A stretch of 21,791 bases of DNA from UBA668 sp043721915 (lineage in GTDB: Bacteria > Actinomycetota > Acidimicrobiia > Acidimicrobiales > Ilumatobacteraceae). Position 1 is the first letter of the stretch, and every line of letters begins with the position of its first letter. The notes under the pieces are model-generated. The model was not told the origin of the DNA. It made no database searches and saw only the letters and a program-made list of their open reading frames with translations. The position numbers and the translations under genes are program-made. The DNA is taken from positions 1 through 21,791 of the forward strand of contig JAYSPV010000143.1 of NCBI GenBank assembly GCA_043721915.1. Reading direction: 5' to 3'. Shown in pieces: positions 7,621-15,031 of the stretch.

Positions 7621-8231
7621 CTCGTGTCCTCCTTCGGGGATGCAGTGGAGGTGGCGGCGGCCTTCTTCGGCGCGTCGGCCGGCTTGATGCCGGGCTTGGG
7701 GGCCGAGCCCCACACGAACACCGTGCGGGCTCGATCGATCTGGGTGTACGGGATGACGCGCTCTTCGATCGCCTCTGCGGCGGCGGCCAGCGCCGCAGCG
7801 CTGCGCTTGGCGCCCGGCTTGCCCGCAGGCATGTCGGGGCGAACCGTGATGGCGACGTCGTCGGCGGCGACCAGCACACCCTGCACGCGACGGTCGGTGT
7901 TGACCGAATCACGCAAGCGCAGTGCGACGGTCTTGCCGATCTCGCGCTGGTAATGCGCCGGCGTACGCAACGTGCGCTCGAGGCCGGGGCTGGTGACCTC
8001 CAGCGTGTAGTGGCCTGGGATCGGATCATGGTGGTCGAACTCACGACCGATCAGCCGGGTGGCCAGGGCGATGGCCTCGAGATCGACACCGCCGGAGCTG
8101 CCGGGAGGGGTGTCGATCGTGACGCGCAGGGTGCCGCCGCGGTACTCGAGGTCGTACAGATCCAGTTTGAGGTCGGCGACGATGGGTGCGACCAGTTGGT
8201 GCACTCGATTCAGATTGCCTGTTTCTGCCAT
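7617..8231 (-). CDS. rimP: Ribosome maturation factor RimP
   Basis: Assists 30S subunit assembly. 204 residues from ATG 8231 (MAETGNLNRVHQLVAPIVAD), with a strong AAGGAGGT (8237-8244) 5 nt upstream. The frame continues further upstream, but that would cross the leader hairpin, so the internal ATG is preferred. The DUF150 signature is clear: LDLYDLEYRGGTLRVTIDTP, then HYTLEVTSPGLERTLRTPAHY, followed by an SH3-like C-terminal domain (about 95-180). A Lys/Ala/Pro-rich tail ends the protein. It is the first gene of the rimP-nusA-ylxR-infB operon, with a structured leader upstream. Confidence 0.95.
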   Translation of the reverse strand: MAETGNLNRVHQLVAPIVADLKLDLYDLEYRGGTLRVTIDTPPGSSGGVDLEAIALATRLIGREFDHHDPIPGHYTLEVTSPGLERTLRTPAHYQREIGKTVALRLRDSVNTDRRVQGVLVAADDVAITVRPDMPAGKPGAKRSAAALAAAAEAIEERVIPYTQIDRARTVFVWGSAPKPGIKPADAPKKAAATSTASPKEDTR

Positions 8232-8285
8232 GTCGGACCTCCTTCCTGGTGCTGTGTGTTGGGGTGCGAGGGCCCCAGCAGAGAA

Positions 8286-8316
8286 GAAGGCGTGGGCCAC
8301 AAGAGCCCACGCCTTC
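8286..8316 (-). promoter_or_regulatory. Leader hairpin upstream of rimP, attenuator-like
   Basis: Perfect 12-bp inverted repeat (arms 8286-8297 and 8305-8316, 7-nt loop) in the untranslated leader of the rimP operon, followed on the minus strand by a pyrimidine-rich run (TTCTCTG). It sits about 40 nt before the rimP Shine-Dalgarno. A smaller inverted repeat, AGTTC-GGT-GAACT (8317-8329), abuts it on the promoter side. NusA-dependent attenuation in the leader of the rimP-nusA operon is known in Bacillus subtilis; a similar role here is inferred. Confidence 0.6.
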
Positions 8317-8343
8317 AGTTCGGTGAACTTCAAAGACCCGACG

Positions 8344-8349
8344 AGTATA
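8344..8349 (-). promoter_or_regulatory. Putative -10 box (TATACT) for the rimP operon
   Basis: TATACT on the minus strand matches the TATAAT consensus at 5 of 6 bases. Transcription would start near 8337, giving a leader of about 105 nt that contains both hairpins. No good -35 is visible at 16-18 bp. Confidence 0.5.
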
Positions 8350-8423
8350 GCGGCCGAGCGGTAGTGTTCGGCCTGCCTTCGGCTGCCCTCGCGTGGCCGA
8401 CAAACCCTCCTCCCTAGCGCTTT

Positions 8424-8429
8424 GAGGTG
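8424..8429 (+). promoter_or_regulatory. Shine-Dalgarno GAGGTG for proS
   Basis: GAGGTG lies 5 nt before GTG 8435 and 14 nt before the in-frame ATG 8444, which favours the GTG start. Confidence 0.6.
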
Positions 8430-8434
8430 CCCCC

Positions 8435-10189
8435 GTGCTGCGAATGTCGACGTTGTTCCTTCGTACCTTGCGCGAGGACCCCGCCGACGCCGAGGTGGCC
8501 AGCCATCGGCTCCTGGTGCGCGGCGGCTACATCCGCCGTGCCGCCCCCGGCGGGTTCACTTGGCTGCCGTTGGGGTGGATCATCTACCGCAACGTCGAGC
8601 GCATCGTGCGCGAGGAGATGGACCGCGAGGGCTTCCAGGAGGTCCACTTCCCCGCGCTGCTCCCCCGCGAGCCCTACGAGACCACCGGCCGTTGGGCTGA
8701 CTACGGCGACAACCTGTTCCGCCTCAAGGACCGCAAGGGAGCCGACTTCCTGCTCGCGCCCACACACGAGGAGATGTTCACACTGCTGGTGAAAGACCTG
8801 TACAGCAGCTACAAGGACCTGCCGCTGGTGATCTACCAGATCCAGAACAAGTTCCGCGACGAGGCCAGGCCACGTGCTGGTCTGCTGCGCGGCCGCGAGT
8901 TCACGATGAAGGACAGCTACAGCTTCGACATCGACGACGCAGGTCTCGAGGCCAGCTACCAGAAGCACCGTGTCGCGTACCAGCGCACGTTCGATCGTCT
9001 CGGATTGCCCTACGTGATCGTGTCTGCGATGAGCGGCGCGATGGGCGGCAGCGCCAGCGAGGAGTTCCTGGTGCCGATGGCGGTCGGCGAGGACACCTAC
9101 GTGCGCTGCAGCAGTTGCGACTACTCCGCAAACACCGAAGCCGTGCAGGTTGCGCGCCCGGCAGAACTGGCGCTGGACGGGCCAGCCGCGCTCGTCGTCG
9201 ACACGCCCGACACACCGACGATCCAGACGCTGGTCGATCTGTTCAACGCACGTGAGGATCTGCGGCGCGCCGATCGTGACTGGACGGCCGCCGACACGCT
9301 GAAGAACCTGGTCGTCAAGCTGAAGTACCCGGATGGCAGCATCGTGCCGCTGGCCATCGGTGTTCCCGGCGACCGCGAGGTCGACATGAAGCGCCTCGAG
9401 GCGCAGGTCTCCCCCGCCGAGATCGAGCCGTTCAGCGAAGAGGACTTCGCAAAGAACCCGCACCTCGCCAAGGGCTACATCGGACCTGGCTCACTTGGTG
9501 AGGACAAGCCCGCCGGCATCCGCTTCCTGGTCGACCCGCGGATCGTGCCCGGCACACGCTGGATCACCGGTGCCGATGCCCCGGGGCGCCACGTCAGGGA
9601 CCTCACCATGGGCCGCGACTTTACGCCGGACGGCACTATCGAGGCCGCTGAGGTGCACGGCGGCGACCCGTGCCCGAACTGCGGGCAACCGCTGGAGATG
9701 GCCCGCGGCATCGAGATGGGCCACATCTTCCAGCTCGGCCGCAAGTACGCCGAGGCGTTGGGCCTGACCGTGCTCGACGAGAACGGCAAGACCCGCGTCG
9801 TCACGATGGGCTCATATGGCATCGGGGTGTCACGTGCCGTGGCGGCGATCGCCGAGATGAACTGCGACGACAAGGGACTGATCTGGCCCGCCGAAGTCGC
9901 GCCGGCCGACGTGCACATCGTCGCCACCGGCAAGGCCACCGACCCGCAACTCCCCGCCGCCGAACTGCTCGCCGCCGAATGCGAGGCCGCCGGGTTGCGC
10001 GTGCTGTTCGACGATCGTGTCGGGGTCTCGCCGGGCGTGAAGTTCAAGGATGCCGAACTGCTCGGCATGCCCACGATCGTCGTGGTCGGCCGCGGCCTCG
10101 CAGACGGCCTAGTCGAAGTGCAGCACCGCCGCACCGGCGAAAAGACCGACGTGGCGCTCGCCGACGTGGTGGCACACCTCAAGCGCTGA
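8435..10189 (+). CDS. proS: Prolyl-tRNA synthetase (bacterial type)
   Basis: Class II aminoacyl-tRNA synthetase charging tRNA-Pro. 584 residues, near the usual 570-590 for the bacterial form. Visible motifs: the RRAAPGGFTWLPLG motif 1 region (34-47), PTHEE (109-113), motif 2 NKFRDEARPRAGLLRGREF (138-156) and motif 3 GSYGIGVSR (459-467). The YbaK-like editing insertion lies between motifs 2 and 3 (about 220-395, with DTPDTPTIQTLVDLFNA and the GPGSLG segment). The C-terminal anticodon-binding domain starts near IWPAEVAPADVHIV. CPNCGQ (about 412-417) resembles the small Cys-containing patch often seen there. It is transcribed divergently from rimP and has no close downstream partner. Confidence 0.97.
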   Translation: MLRMSTLFLRTLREDPADAEVASHRLLVRGGYIRRAAPGGFTWLPLGWIIYRNVERIVREEMDREGFQEVHFPALLPREPYETTGRWADYGDNLFRLKDRKGADFLLAPTHEEMFTLLVKDLYSSYKDLPLVIYQIQNKFRDEARPRAGLLRGREFTMKDSYSFDIDDAGLEASYQKHRVAYQRTFDRLGLPYVIVSAMSGAMGGSASEEFLVPMAVGEDTYVRCSSCDYSANTEAVQVARPAELALDGPAALVVDTPDTPTIQTLVDLFNAREDLRRADRDWTAADTLKNLVVKLKYPDGSIVPLAIGVPGDREVDMKRLEAQVSPAEIEPFSEEDFAKNPHLAKGYIGPGSLGEDKPAGIRFLVDPRIVPGTRWITGADAPGRHVRDLTMGRDFTPDGTIEAAEVHGGDPCPNCGQPLEMARGIEMGHIFQLGRKYAEALGLTVLDENGKTRVVTMGSYGIGVSRAVAAIAEMNCDDKGLIWPAEVAPADVHIVATGKATDPQLPAAELLAAECEAAGLRVLFDDRVGVSPGVKFKDAELLGMPTIVVVGRGLADGLVEVQHRRTGEKTDVALADVVAHLKR

Positions 10190-10283
10190 ACGGCAAGTGC
10201 TGAACTGTCCGCAGCGGGCGGGTTCAGACCCCCTGTGACCTTGGACCCTGTTACCACGGGGCACTTGGGCAAATCATGGGGCA

Positions 10284-10841
10284 ATGAAGCTGCTCCTGAT
10301 CGAGTCCACCCCCGGCAACGCCACCGAGATCGGCGCCCACCTGGCAGCCGATGGCCACGAAGTCGTGTCCTGCGCCGACGAGCACGGCGGCCCGTGCCGT
10401 GGCGCCGCCGATCACGCCGAGTGCCCGCTGGAGGGCCACATCGATCTCACGATCGTCGCCCGCGAAGCCGGCGCGGCGCACACGTTGGCGGAGATGGGTT
10501 CGGTCTGCGCCACGCGCCATCGTGTGCCATCAGTGGAGATCGACCCGAACCAGGTCGCCGATGACCTGCCCAGCGTCACGGTCGCAAGGGCAGTGGCCAC
10601 CCGGGCGGTCGAGGCCGGCTACGCCTCCGCCGTGCGCAACGAGCTCAGCCACCTGCCGGCGTTGGTGGCGGTGGAGCGAACACCTGAGCGCATCCACGTG
10701 ACCGTGCAAGTCCCTGACAGCCAGCGCACCGCAGCCAAGCTCTCCGCGGTTGCGGACCGCGCCCGCCACGCCGTGCGCCAGCACGACCCGTACGTCAAGG
10801 GCATCGACGTCTCCGTCGTCTGCTACCCCGACCCCACCTGA
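10284..10841 (+). CDS. Conserved-looking protein of unknown function with receiver-like N-terminus and Cys/His cluster
   Basis: I do not recognise a family. The 185-residue product starts MKLLLIESTPGNATEIGAHL, with DGHEVVSC after it. This strand-helix-strand pattern resembles the start of response-regulator receiver domains, but the usual strand-3 phospho-acceptor aspartate context is replaced by HIDLTIVAR. A cluster C30-x3-H34-x3-C38-x5-H44-x2-C47 could bind a metal. The C-terminal third (ERIHVTVQVPDSQRTAAKLS to VKGIDVSVVCYPD) looks like a small alpha/beta domain. There is no signal peptide or membrane segment. Only a weak GGGG lies before ATG 10284. It stands alone between proS and a convergent minus-strand gene 19 bp away. 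Coding is supported by frame-consistent third-position GC bias and a clean start-to-stop fit. Confidence 0.7.
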   Translation: MKLLLIESTPGNATEIGAHLAADGHEVVSCADEHGGPCRGAADHAECPLEGHIDLTIVAREAGAAHTLAEMGSVCATRHRVPSVEIDPNQVADDLPSVTVARAVATRAVEAGYASAVRNELSHLPALVAVERTPERIHVTVQVPDSQRTAAKLSAVADRARHAVRQHDPYVKGIDVSVVCYPDPT

Positions 10842-10860
10842 GGTTGGGCCAGGTACGCGT

Positions 10861-11715
10861 TCAGCTGAACCGGGCGAGGCCCTGGTCGATGACCACGCGG
10901 TCGCCGACGGAGGTCGTGAACACAGCCTCGCCGGCGCCGGTACGCCAAATGCGCACGGTGAGCGCGTCGCCGGGCAGCACCGGGCTGGAAAAGCGCCCTT
11001 CGATGTGGTGGAAGCGCGCGACGTCGTTGTCGGCGAGAGCGCCCAGCAGGGCCCGACCGGTGAACCCGTAGGTGCATAGGCCGTGCAGGATCGGCCGATC
11101 GAAGCCGCCCATGGCAGCGAACGACGGGTCGGTGTGCAGCAGGTTGCGGTCGCCCGAGAGGCGGTACACGAACGCCTGGTCAGGGCTGGTCTGCAACGTG
11201 ATCTCGTGACTGGGCGCCGTGTCGGCCGGGGGCTCGTTCTGCGGGCCCGACGGGCCGCGCTCGCCGCCCCAGCCACCCTCACCGCGGATGAACACGGACG
11301 AGCGGGTGTTCCACAGCGGCTCGCCACTGGTGAGCTTCACCTCGTTCTCCATCACGACCACTGCCGCTTTGCCCTTGTCGTACATCGCGACAACCCGATC
11401 CTGGGTGACGGCTTCCGCCTCCACGGGAATCGGGCGGTGCAGCGTGACCGCCTGTGAGCCATGCACGAGGAGCGCGAAGTTGAACGAGCCGATCTGGCCC
11501 ATTGCACTCGCCCCGGGCGAGGCGGTGCCACTGCCCGCTACGACAGCGAACGTCGGGAACACCACCTGCGCGATGCCGTTCGTGTTCTCGGTGGTGAACG
11601 CCAGGTCGGCCTGGCCCGCACCGATGCCGACCGCGTACAGCAGGGCGTCTTTCGAGCCCCATGAGATGGTGCGTGGATCTCCGGTGGCGCCCACGGCCTC
11701 AGGATTCAACGGCAT
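10861..11715 (-). CDS. MaoC-family enoyl-CoA hydratase 2
   Basis: Probable (R)-specific 2-enoyl-CoA hydratase of the double hot-dog type, 284 residues. The hydratase-2 catalytic motif is visible as YRLSGDRNLLHTDP (184-197), giving D189, N191 and H194; the residue after N is Leu where Pro is usual. A second hot-dog half lies before it, containing GSFNFALLVHGSQAVTLHRP. ATG 11715 has AAAGGA 8 nt upstream; further in-frame sequence upstream lies in the intergenic gap and lacks family similarity. It follows an SDR gene by 120 bp on the same strand. Together they resemble the hydratase and (3R)-hydroxyacyl-CoA dehydrogenase parts of peroxisomal multifunctional enzyme type 2, suggesting fatty-acyl-CoA or steroid side-chain beta-oxidation. 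Confidence 0.88.
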   Translation of the reverse strand: MPLNPEAVGATGDPRTISWGSKDALLYAVGIGAGQADLAFTTENTNGIAQVVFPTFAVVAGSGTASPGASAMGQIGSFNFALLVHGSQAVTLHRPIPVEAEAVTQDRVVAMYDKGKAAVVVMENEVKLTSGEPLWNTRSSVFIRGEGGWGGERGPSGPQNEPPADTAPSHEITLQTSPDQAFVYRLSGDRNLLHTDPSFAAMGGFDRPILHGLCTYGFTGRALLGALADNDVARFHHIEGRFSSPVLPGDALTVRIWRTGAGEAVFTTSVGDRVVIDQGLARFS

Positions 11716-11835
11716 GTGAGTTGTCCTTTCACGAACACGAAGGTGGGTTGACGACGCAGCCGGGGGGCGAGGGAAGCGCCGGCGACGAACCGCAGGAGGG
11801 AGCAGCCGAAGCGAAGCGGCGGCCAATCCCGACCA

Positions 11836-12753
11836 TCAGCGGGGTTGCGGCCAGCCGCCGGGCTCGCCGTTCATGCCCGAGTTGGGGCGGGCGGCGGCGA
11901 GCATCTCGGCCACGATCGGGCCGAGCAGCGTCGGGTCGTCGACCGGGGCGTGCTTGGGACCACGCACCCAGCCTTCCGCAACGGCGAGGATTTGCCCGCT
12001 GGCCTCGAACACGCGACCGGTGACGCCCGCCGATTCCTCGCTGGCGAGCCAGGTGACGATCGGGGCGATCCAGCGCGGCGAGCGGGCCTCGCGCTCCTCG
12101 TCGGTCTCCGGCGCCGGGCCGAGGCCTTCAGTCATGCGGGTGAGCGCAACCGGGCCGACCGAGTTGACGGTGACGCCGTAGCGGGCCAACTCGAGCGCGG
12201 CGATGTTGCTGAACGCAGCGATGCCGGCCTTCGCGGCGCCGTAGTTGGTCTGGCCGGGGTTGCCGTAGATGCCGCTGACCGATGTGGTGTTGATGATTCG
12301 GCCGCTCACCTGCTTGCCGGCCTTGCTCTGTTCGCGCCAGTAGGCGGCGGCCCATCGACTGGGGGCAAACGTGCCCTTCAGGTGCACGTTGATGACCGCG
12401 TCCCACTCCTCCTCGGTCATGTTGGCCAGCACTCGGTCGCGCAGAATGCCGGCATTGTTGACGACGACGTGCAGATCACCGAAGGTTTCGACCGCAGTGT
12501 TGATCAATCGCTGGGCACCCTCCCACGACGACACGCTGTCGCCGTTGGAGACCGCTTCCCCGCCGAACGCCTTGATCTCCTCGACGACCTGGTCGGCCGG
12601 GCTAAGGTCCGAGCCGGTACCGTCGGTGTTGCCGCCGAGATCGTTCACCACCACCTTCGCGCCGTGGTAGGCCAGGCTCAGTGCGTGCTCGCGCCCGATG
12701 CCACGGCCTGCGCCGGTCACGATGGCCACGCGGCCTTCACACAGTCTGCTCAT
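11836..12753 (-). CDS. SDR-family oxidoreductase, HSD17B4-like (3R)-hydroxyacyl-CoA dehydrogenase
   Basis: Classical short-chain dehydrogenase of 305 residues. The cofactor motif TGAGRGIG is at 13-20, and DLGGNTDGTGSDLSPADQVV follows the second strand, a stretch typical of the HSD17B4/MFE-2 branch. NNAG is at 99-102 and the catalytic S158, Y171 and K175 are in TTSVSGIYGNPGQTNYGAAK. The C-terminal extension beyond the core (about 255-305) is also usual for this branch. ATG 12753 is preceded by GAGG 5 nt upstream. The gene is first in a two-gene unit with the MaoC hydratase. It is divergent from the amidase, and the two promoters appear to overlap. The natural acyl-CoA or steroid substrate is not determinable here. 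Confidence 0.9.
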   Translation of the reverse strand: MSRLCEGRVAIVTGAGRGIGREHALSLAYHGAKVVVNDLGGNTDGTGSDLSPADQVVEEIKAFGGEAVSNGDSVSSWEGAQRLINTAVETFGDLHVVVNNAGILRDRVLANMTEEEWDAVINVHLKGTFAPSRWAAAYWREQSKAGKQVSGRIINTTSVSGIYGNPGQTNYGAAKAGIAAFSNIAALELARYGVTVNSVGPVALTRMTEGLGPAPETDEEREARSPRWIAPIVTWLASEESAGVTGRVFEASGQILAVAEGWVRGPKHAPVDDPTLLGPIVAEMLAAARPNSGMNGEPGGWPQPR

Positions 12754-12827
12754 TGCAACCTCGTTGGGGTAGGGGGATCGGTGATGGGCTGATCGGTTCC
12801 GCAAAGGGCGACGACGGCAGCGGCTGC

Positions 12828-12833
12828 ATCATA
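12828..12833 (-). promoter_or_regulatory. Putative -10 box (TATGAT) for the SDR-MaoC unit
   Basis: TATGAT on the minus strand matches 5 of 6 consensus bases and would give a leader of about 68 nt ending in the SDR start. It overlaps by 2 bp the TAAGGT box read on the other strand. No good -35 was found. Confidence 0.45.
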
Positions 12834-12837
12834 AGGT
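12832..12837 (+). promoter_or_regulatory. Putative leaderless -10 box (TAAGGT) for the amidase gene
   Basis: TAAGGT is followed by exactly 7 nt and ATG 12845. This would place the transcription start at the start codon. Confidence 0.4.
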
Positions 12838-12844
12838 GATCACC
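12835..12844. promoter_or_regulatory. Perfect 10-bp palindrome GGTGATCACC at the divergent promoter
   Basis: GGTGATCACC overlaps the end of the plus-strand -10 box and ends immediately before ATG 12845. The position would suit an operator, but no cognate regulator gene is adjacent. Confidence 0.35.
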
Positions 12845-13657
12845 ATGTGTGACTGCGAGCCGACGCGCCGCGACGTGCTGGCAATGATGGCGATGGTGGG
12901 CGCGGGTGCGCTCTCGGGCAGCGGTCGGGCGGCAGCGGGTGGAGAATCGATCAGGCCGGCGACTCGACCCTCGGTTGGGGGGCCGGCCGTTCCGGCGGTC
13001 GAGGTGCTGCCGGGGTTGTCGATCTACCCTCGCAGCGCGTGGGGCGCCGACCTGCCCCCGAAGCGGCCGTCCGAGCGCGAGGCAGTGCAGTTCCTGCTCG
13101 TGCACCACACTGCGAGCAGCAACACCTATTCCAACGCCCGCGATGTGATCCGCAGCACGTACGGCTGGCAGACGAGCGCGGCCAAAGGCTGGCGAGACGT
13201 CTGCTACCAGTTCTTCATCGGCCGCGACGGCGATGTCTGGGAGGGACGGGCAGGTGCCCTCGCAGGGCCGGTGCGCGCTGACGCGACCGGCGGCAGCCAA
13301 GGCTTTGCTCAGCTGGTCTGTCTGCTCGGCGACTTCACGAGCCGCCAGCCGACGGCTGCTGCGCAGGACGCCCTCGTGAAGGTGCTCGCATGGTTGGCCG
13401 AGCGCTACTCGCTCGACACCTCCCCCGGCGCCACCACCTCGTTCATCTCGCGAGGGTCCGACAGGTGGAAGGCCGGCGCGCTCGTCACGGCCCCCACGAT
13501 CGCCGGCCACCGGGACATGACCTTCACCGCCTGCCCCGGCGAGGCGTTCTACCCGACCGTCTCCTCGCTGCACCTGCGCGTCGACGCACAACGGCAGGCC
13601 TGGTCGACAGTCATCAAGCCTGCGGTCCGGCTGGGGCCGGTTCCCCTCGGCGGGTGA
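12845..13657 (+). CDS. Tat-exported N-acetylmuramoyl-L-alanine amidase, PGRP/Amidase_2 type
   Basis: Zinc amidase predicted to cleave the lactyl-amide bond of peptidoglycan outside the membrane. 270 residues from ATG 12845. The N-terminus has a twin-arginine signal (EPTRRDVLAMMAMVGAGALS) followed by an Ala-rich cleavage zone near residue 30. The PGRP domain runs from YPRSAWGA (61-68). The expected zinc ligands are in VHHT (86-89), H222 of AGHRD and C230 of CPG, and Tyr121 lies in YQFFIGRDG. GTG 12836 is an in-frame alternative start, but the TAAGGT box 7 nt before ATG 12845 and the shorter Tat n-region favour the ATG. It is divergent from the SDR. It could serve cell-wall remodelling or degradation of foreign peptidoglycan. 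Confidence 0.88.
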   Translation: MCDCEPTRRDVLAMMAMVGAGALSGSGRAAAGGESIRPATRPSVGGPAVPAVEVLPGLSIYPRSAWGADLPPKRPSEREAVQFLLVHHTASSNTYSNARDVIRSTYGWQTSAAKGWRDVCYQFFIGRDGDVWEGRAGALAGPVRADATGGSQGFAQLVCLLGDFTSRQPTAAAQDALVKVLAWLAERYSLDTSPGATTSFISRGSDRWKAGALVTAPTIAGHRDMTFTACPGEAFYPTVSSLHLRVDAQRQAWSTVIKPAVRLGPVPLGG

Positions 13658-13678
13658 CGCTGACGGGCGCAGCGGCCG

Positions 13679-13684
13679 TAGGCT
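13679..13684 (+). promoter_or_regulatory. Putative leaderless -10 box (TAGGCT) for the flavoprotein gene
   Basis: TAGGCT is followed by 8 nt and GTG 13693. No Shine-Dalgarno sequence precedes the GTG. Confidence 0.35.
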
Positions 13685-13692
13685 CGATCAAC

Positions 13693-14931
13693 GTGTCCGA
13701 CGTCGTCTCCACTTCGCCTCGAGCCCAAGAAGCGGACGTACTCATCGTCGGTGGCGGTCCTGCCGGAACGGCGGCTGCGATCACGTTGCGGCGCTCGGGC
13801 CGCTCGGTCATCGTGATCGACAAGGCGTTGTTCCCGCGTGACAAGTGCTGCGGCGACGGGCTCACCACGCTTGCGTTGCGAGAGCTGGCGCCGCTCGGTC
13901 TGCGTCCGGAACACGTGGCGAACTGGCAGACCGTCGACGCTGCCTGGCTGCGTTCGCCCTCGGGTCGCGAGGTCTGCCTGCCGATGCCGGCGGGCGGAGC
14001 GTTCGCCGCCACGGCACCACGGCAGGAGCTGGATGCCGCTCTCATCCGGCTCGCCCGCACGGCAGGCGCGATCATCCACGAGGGCCACGCATTGGCGAAC
14101 GTGCAGCAGTTCGAGGACCACGTGTTGGCCGAGGTCGAGGGCGTCGGCACGATTCAGGCGCGCTTCCTGATCGCCGCCGACGGGATGTGGTCACCCACGC
14201 GCAAGCTGCTCGGTGTCGCCGAGCCCGGCTACCTCGGCGAGTGGCATGCGTTCCGCCAGTACGCGCGCAACGTCACCGGCCCCGCGGCCGAACGACTGTA
14301 CGTCTGGTTCGAGCCCGACTTCCTGCCCGGGTATGCGTGGAGTTTCCCACTGCCTGGCGGGCGCGTGAACCTCGGCTTCGGGGTGCTGCGCGACGGCAAC
14401 CGCAACGGTAAGGCGATGCAGGCTGACTGGGCTGGGCTCATCGATCGTCCGCATGTCCGAGCCGCGCTGGGCCCGGACGTCGAACTCGAGGATCGTGTCA
14501 CTGCCTGGCCGATCCCGGCAGGCGTCGACCGCGCCGTGCTGTCCGCTGGCCGAGTGCTCTTCGTGGGCGACGCTGCGCGCGTCTGCGATGTGATGACCGG
14601 CGAGGGCATCGGCCAGGCCGTGCTCACCGGTCGCCTTGCCGGTGAGGCGATCATCCGTGCGGGTGCACTTTCGCCCGATGTCGCACGCGCCCAGTACGAG
14701 CGCAGCGTGCGTCACCACCTCTTCGCCGACCACCGGATGTCGACCGTGTTGAACGGTTGGCTGGCCCGCCCGCTGCTGGCCCGCGGCGCCGTTCGGGTCG
14801 TCGGCCTCACCGACTGGACCCGCCGCAACTTCGTACGGTGGATGTTCGAGGACGAGCCCCGTGCGCTGCTGTTCACCCCCAGCCGGTGGCATCGACGCTT
14901 CTTGCACCAGCCAGCCCCCTACCCCGACTGA
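13693..14931 (+). CDS. FAD-dependent oxidoreductase, geranylgeranyl reductase family
   Basis: Flavoprotein of 412 residues. The ADP-binding motif VGGGPAG is at 19-25, and the family block FPRDKCCGDGL is at 47-57. The second FAD motif VGDAARVCDVMTGEGIGQA lies near 290-310, and a C-terminal helical region follows. Members of this family reduce isoprenoid double bonds, for example geranylgeranyl lipids in archaea and the menaquinone side chain (MenJ) in mycobacteria; a menaquinone or polyprenyl substrate is a reasonable guess. GTG 13693 was chosen because of the TAGGCT box. GTG 13654 is an in-frame alternative that would overlap the amidase stop as GTGA. There is no transmembrane segment. It converges on the repeat-flanked nuclease-like gene, 100 bp away. 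Confidence 0.85.
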   Translation: MSDVVSTSPRAQEADVLIVGGGPAGTAAAITLRRSGRSVIVIDKALFPRDKCCGDGLTTLALRELAPLGLRPEHVANWQTVDAAWLRSPSGREVCLPMPAGGAFAATAPRQELDAALIRLARTAGAIIHEGHALANVQQFEDHVLAEVEGVGTIQARFLIAADGMWSPTRKLLGVAEPGYLGEWHAFRQYARNVTGPAAERLYVWFEPDFLPGYAWSFPLPGGRVNLGFGVLRDGNRNGKAMQADWAGLIDRPHVRAALGPDVELEDRVTAWPIPAGVDRAVLSAGRVLFVGDAARVCDVMTGEGIGQAVLTGRLAGEAIIRAGALSPDVARAQYERSVRHHLFADHRMSTVLNGWLARPLLARGAVRVVGLTDWTRRNFVRWMFEDEPRALLFTPSRWHRRFLHQPAPYPD

Positions 14932-14942
14932 CCACCCACCCC

Positions 14943-15015
14943 ACCATCCGAGTGCCAGGCGACCATCCGAGTGCCAGGCGACACCCCAGCGGGCAGCTGA
15001 CACTCGGATGATGGG
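14943..15015. repeat. Left copy of 19-bp palindromic repeat family
   Basis: Two perfect tandem copies of ACCATCCGAGTGCCAGGCG (14943-14961 and 14962-14980) are followed by a degenerate inverted copy, CTGACACTCGGATGATGG (14998-15015). ATCCGAGTG in the second unit pairs with CACTCGGAT at 15001-15009, and one further pair extends the stem to 10 bp. The element lies between two convergent genes and could also act as a bidirectional terminator. Confidence 0.75.
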
Positions 15016-15031
15016 CGTCGCGGGCAGCGGC

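Noticed and set aside
8414..9463. 349-codon minus-strand frame inside proS
   Set aside because: Antisense to the conserved ProRS catalytic and editing domains.
10198..10228. CTGAAC...GTTCAG inverted repeat after proS
   Set aside because: Only a 6-bp stem with a long loop and no T-run; too weak to call a terminator.
10859..10870. Perfect palindrome GTTCAGCTGAAC at the end of the MaoC gene
   Set aside because: It lies mostly in the last codons of a coding region, lacks a loop or U-run, and a 12-bp palindrome can arise by chance; not called a terminator or operator.
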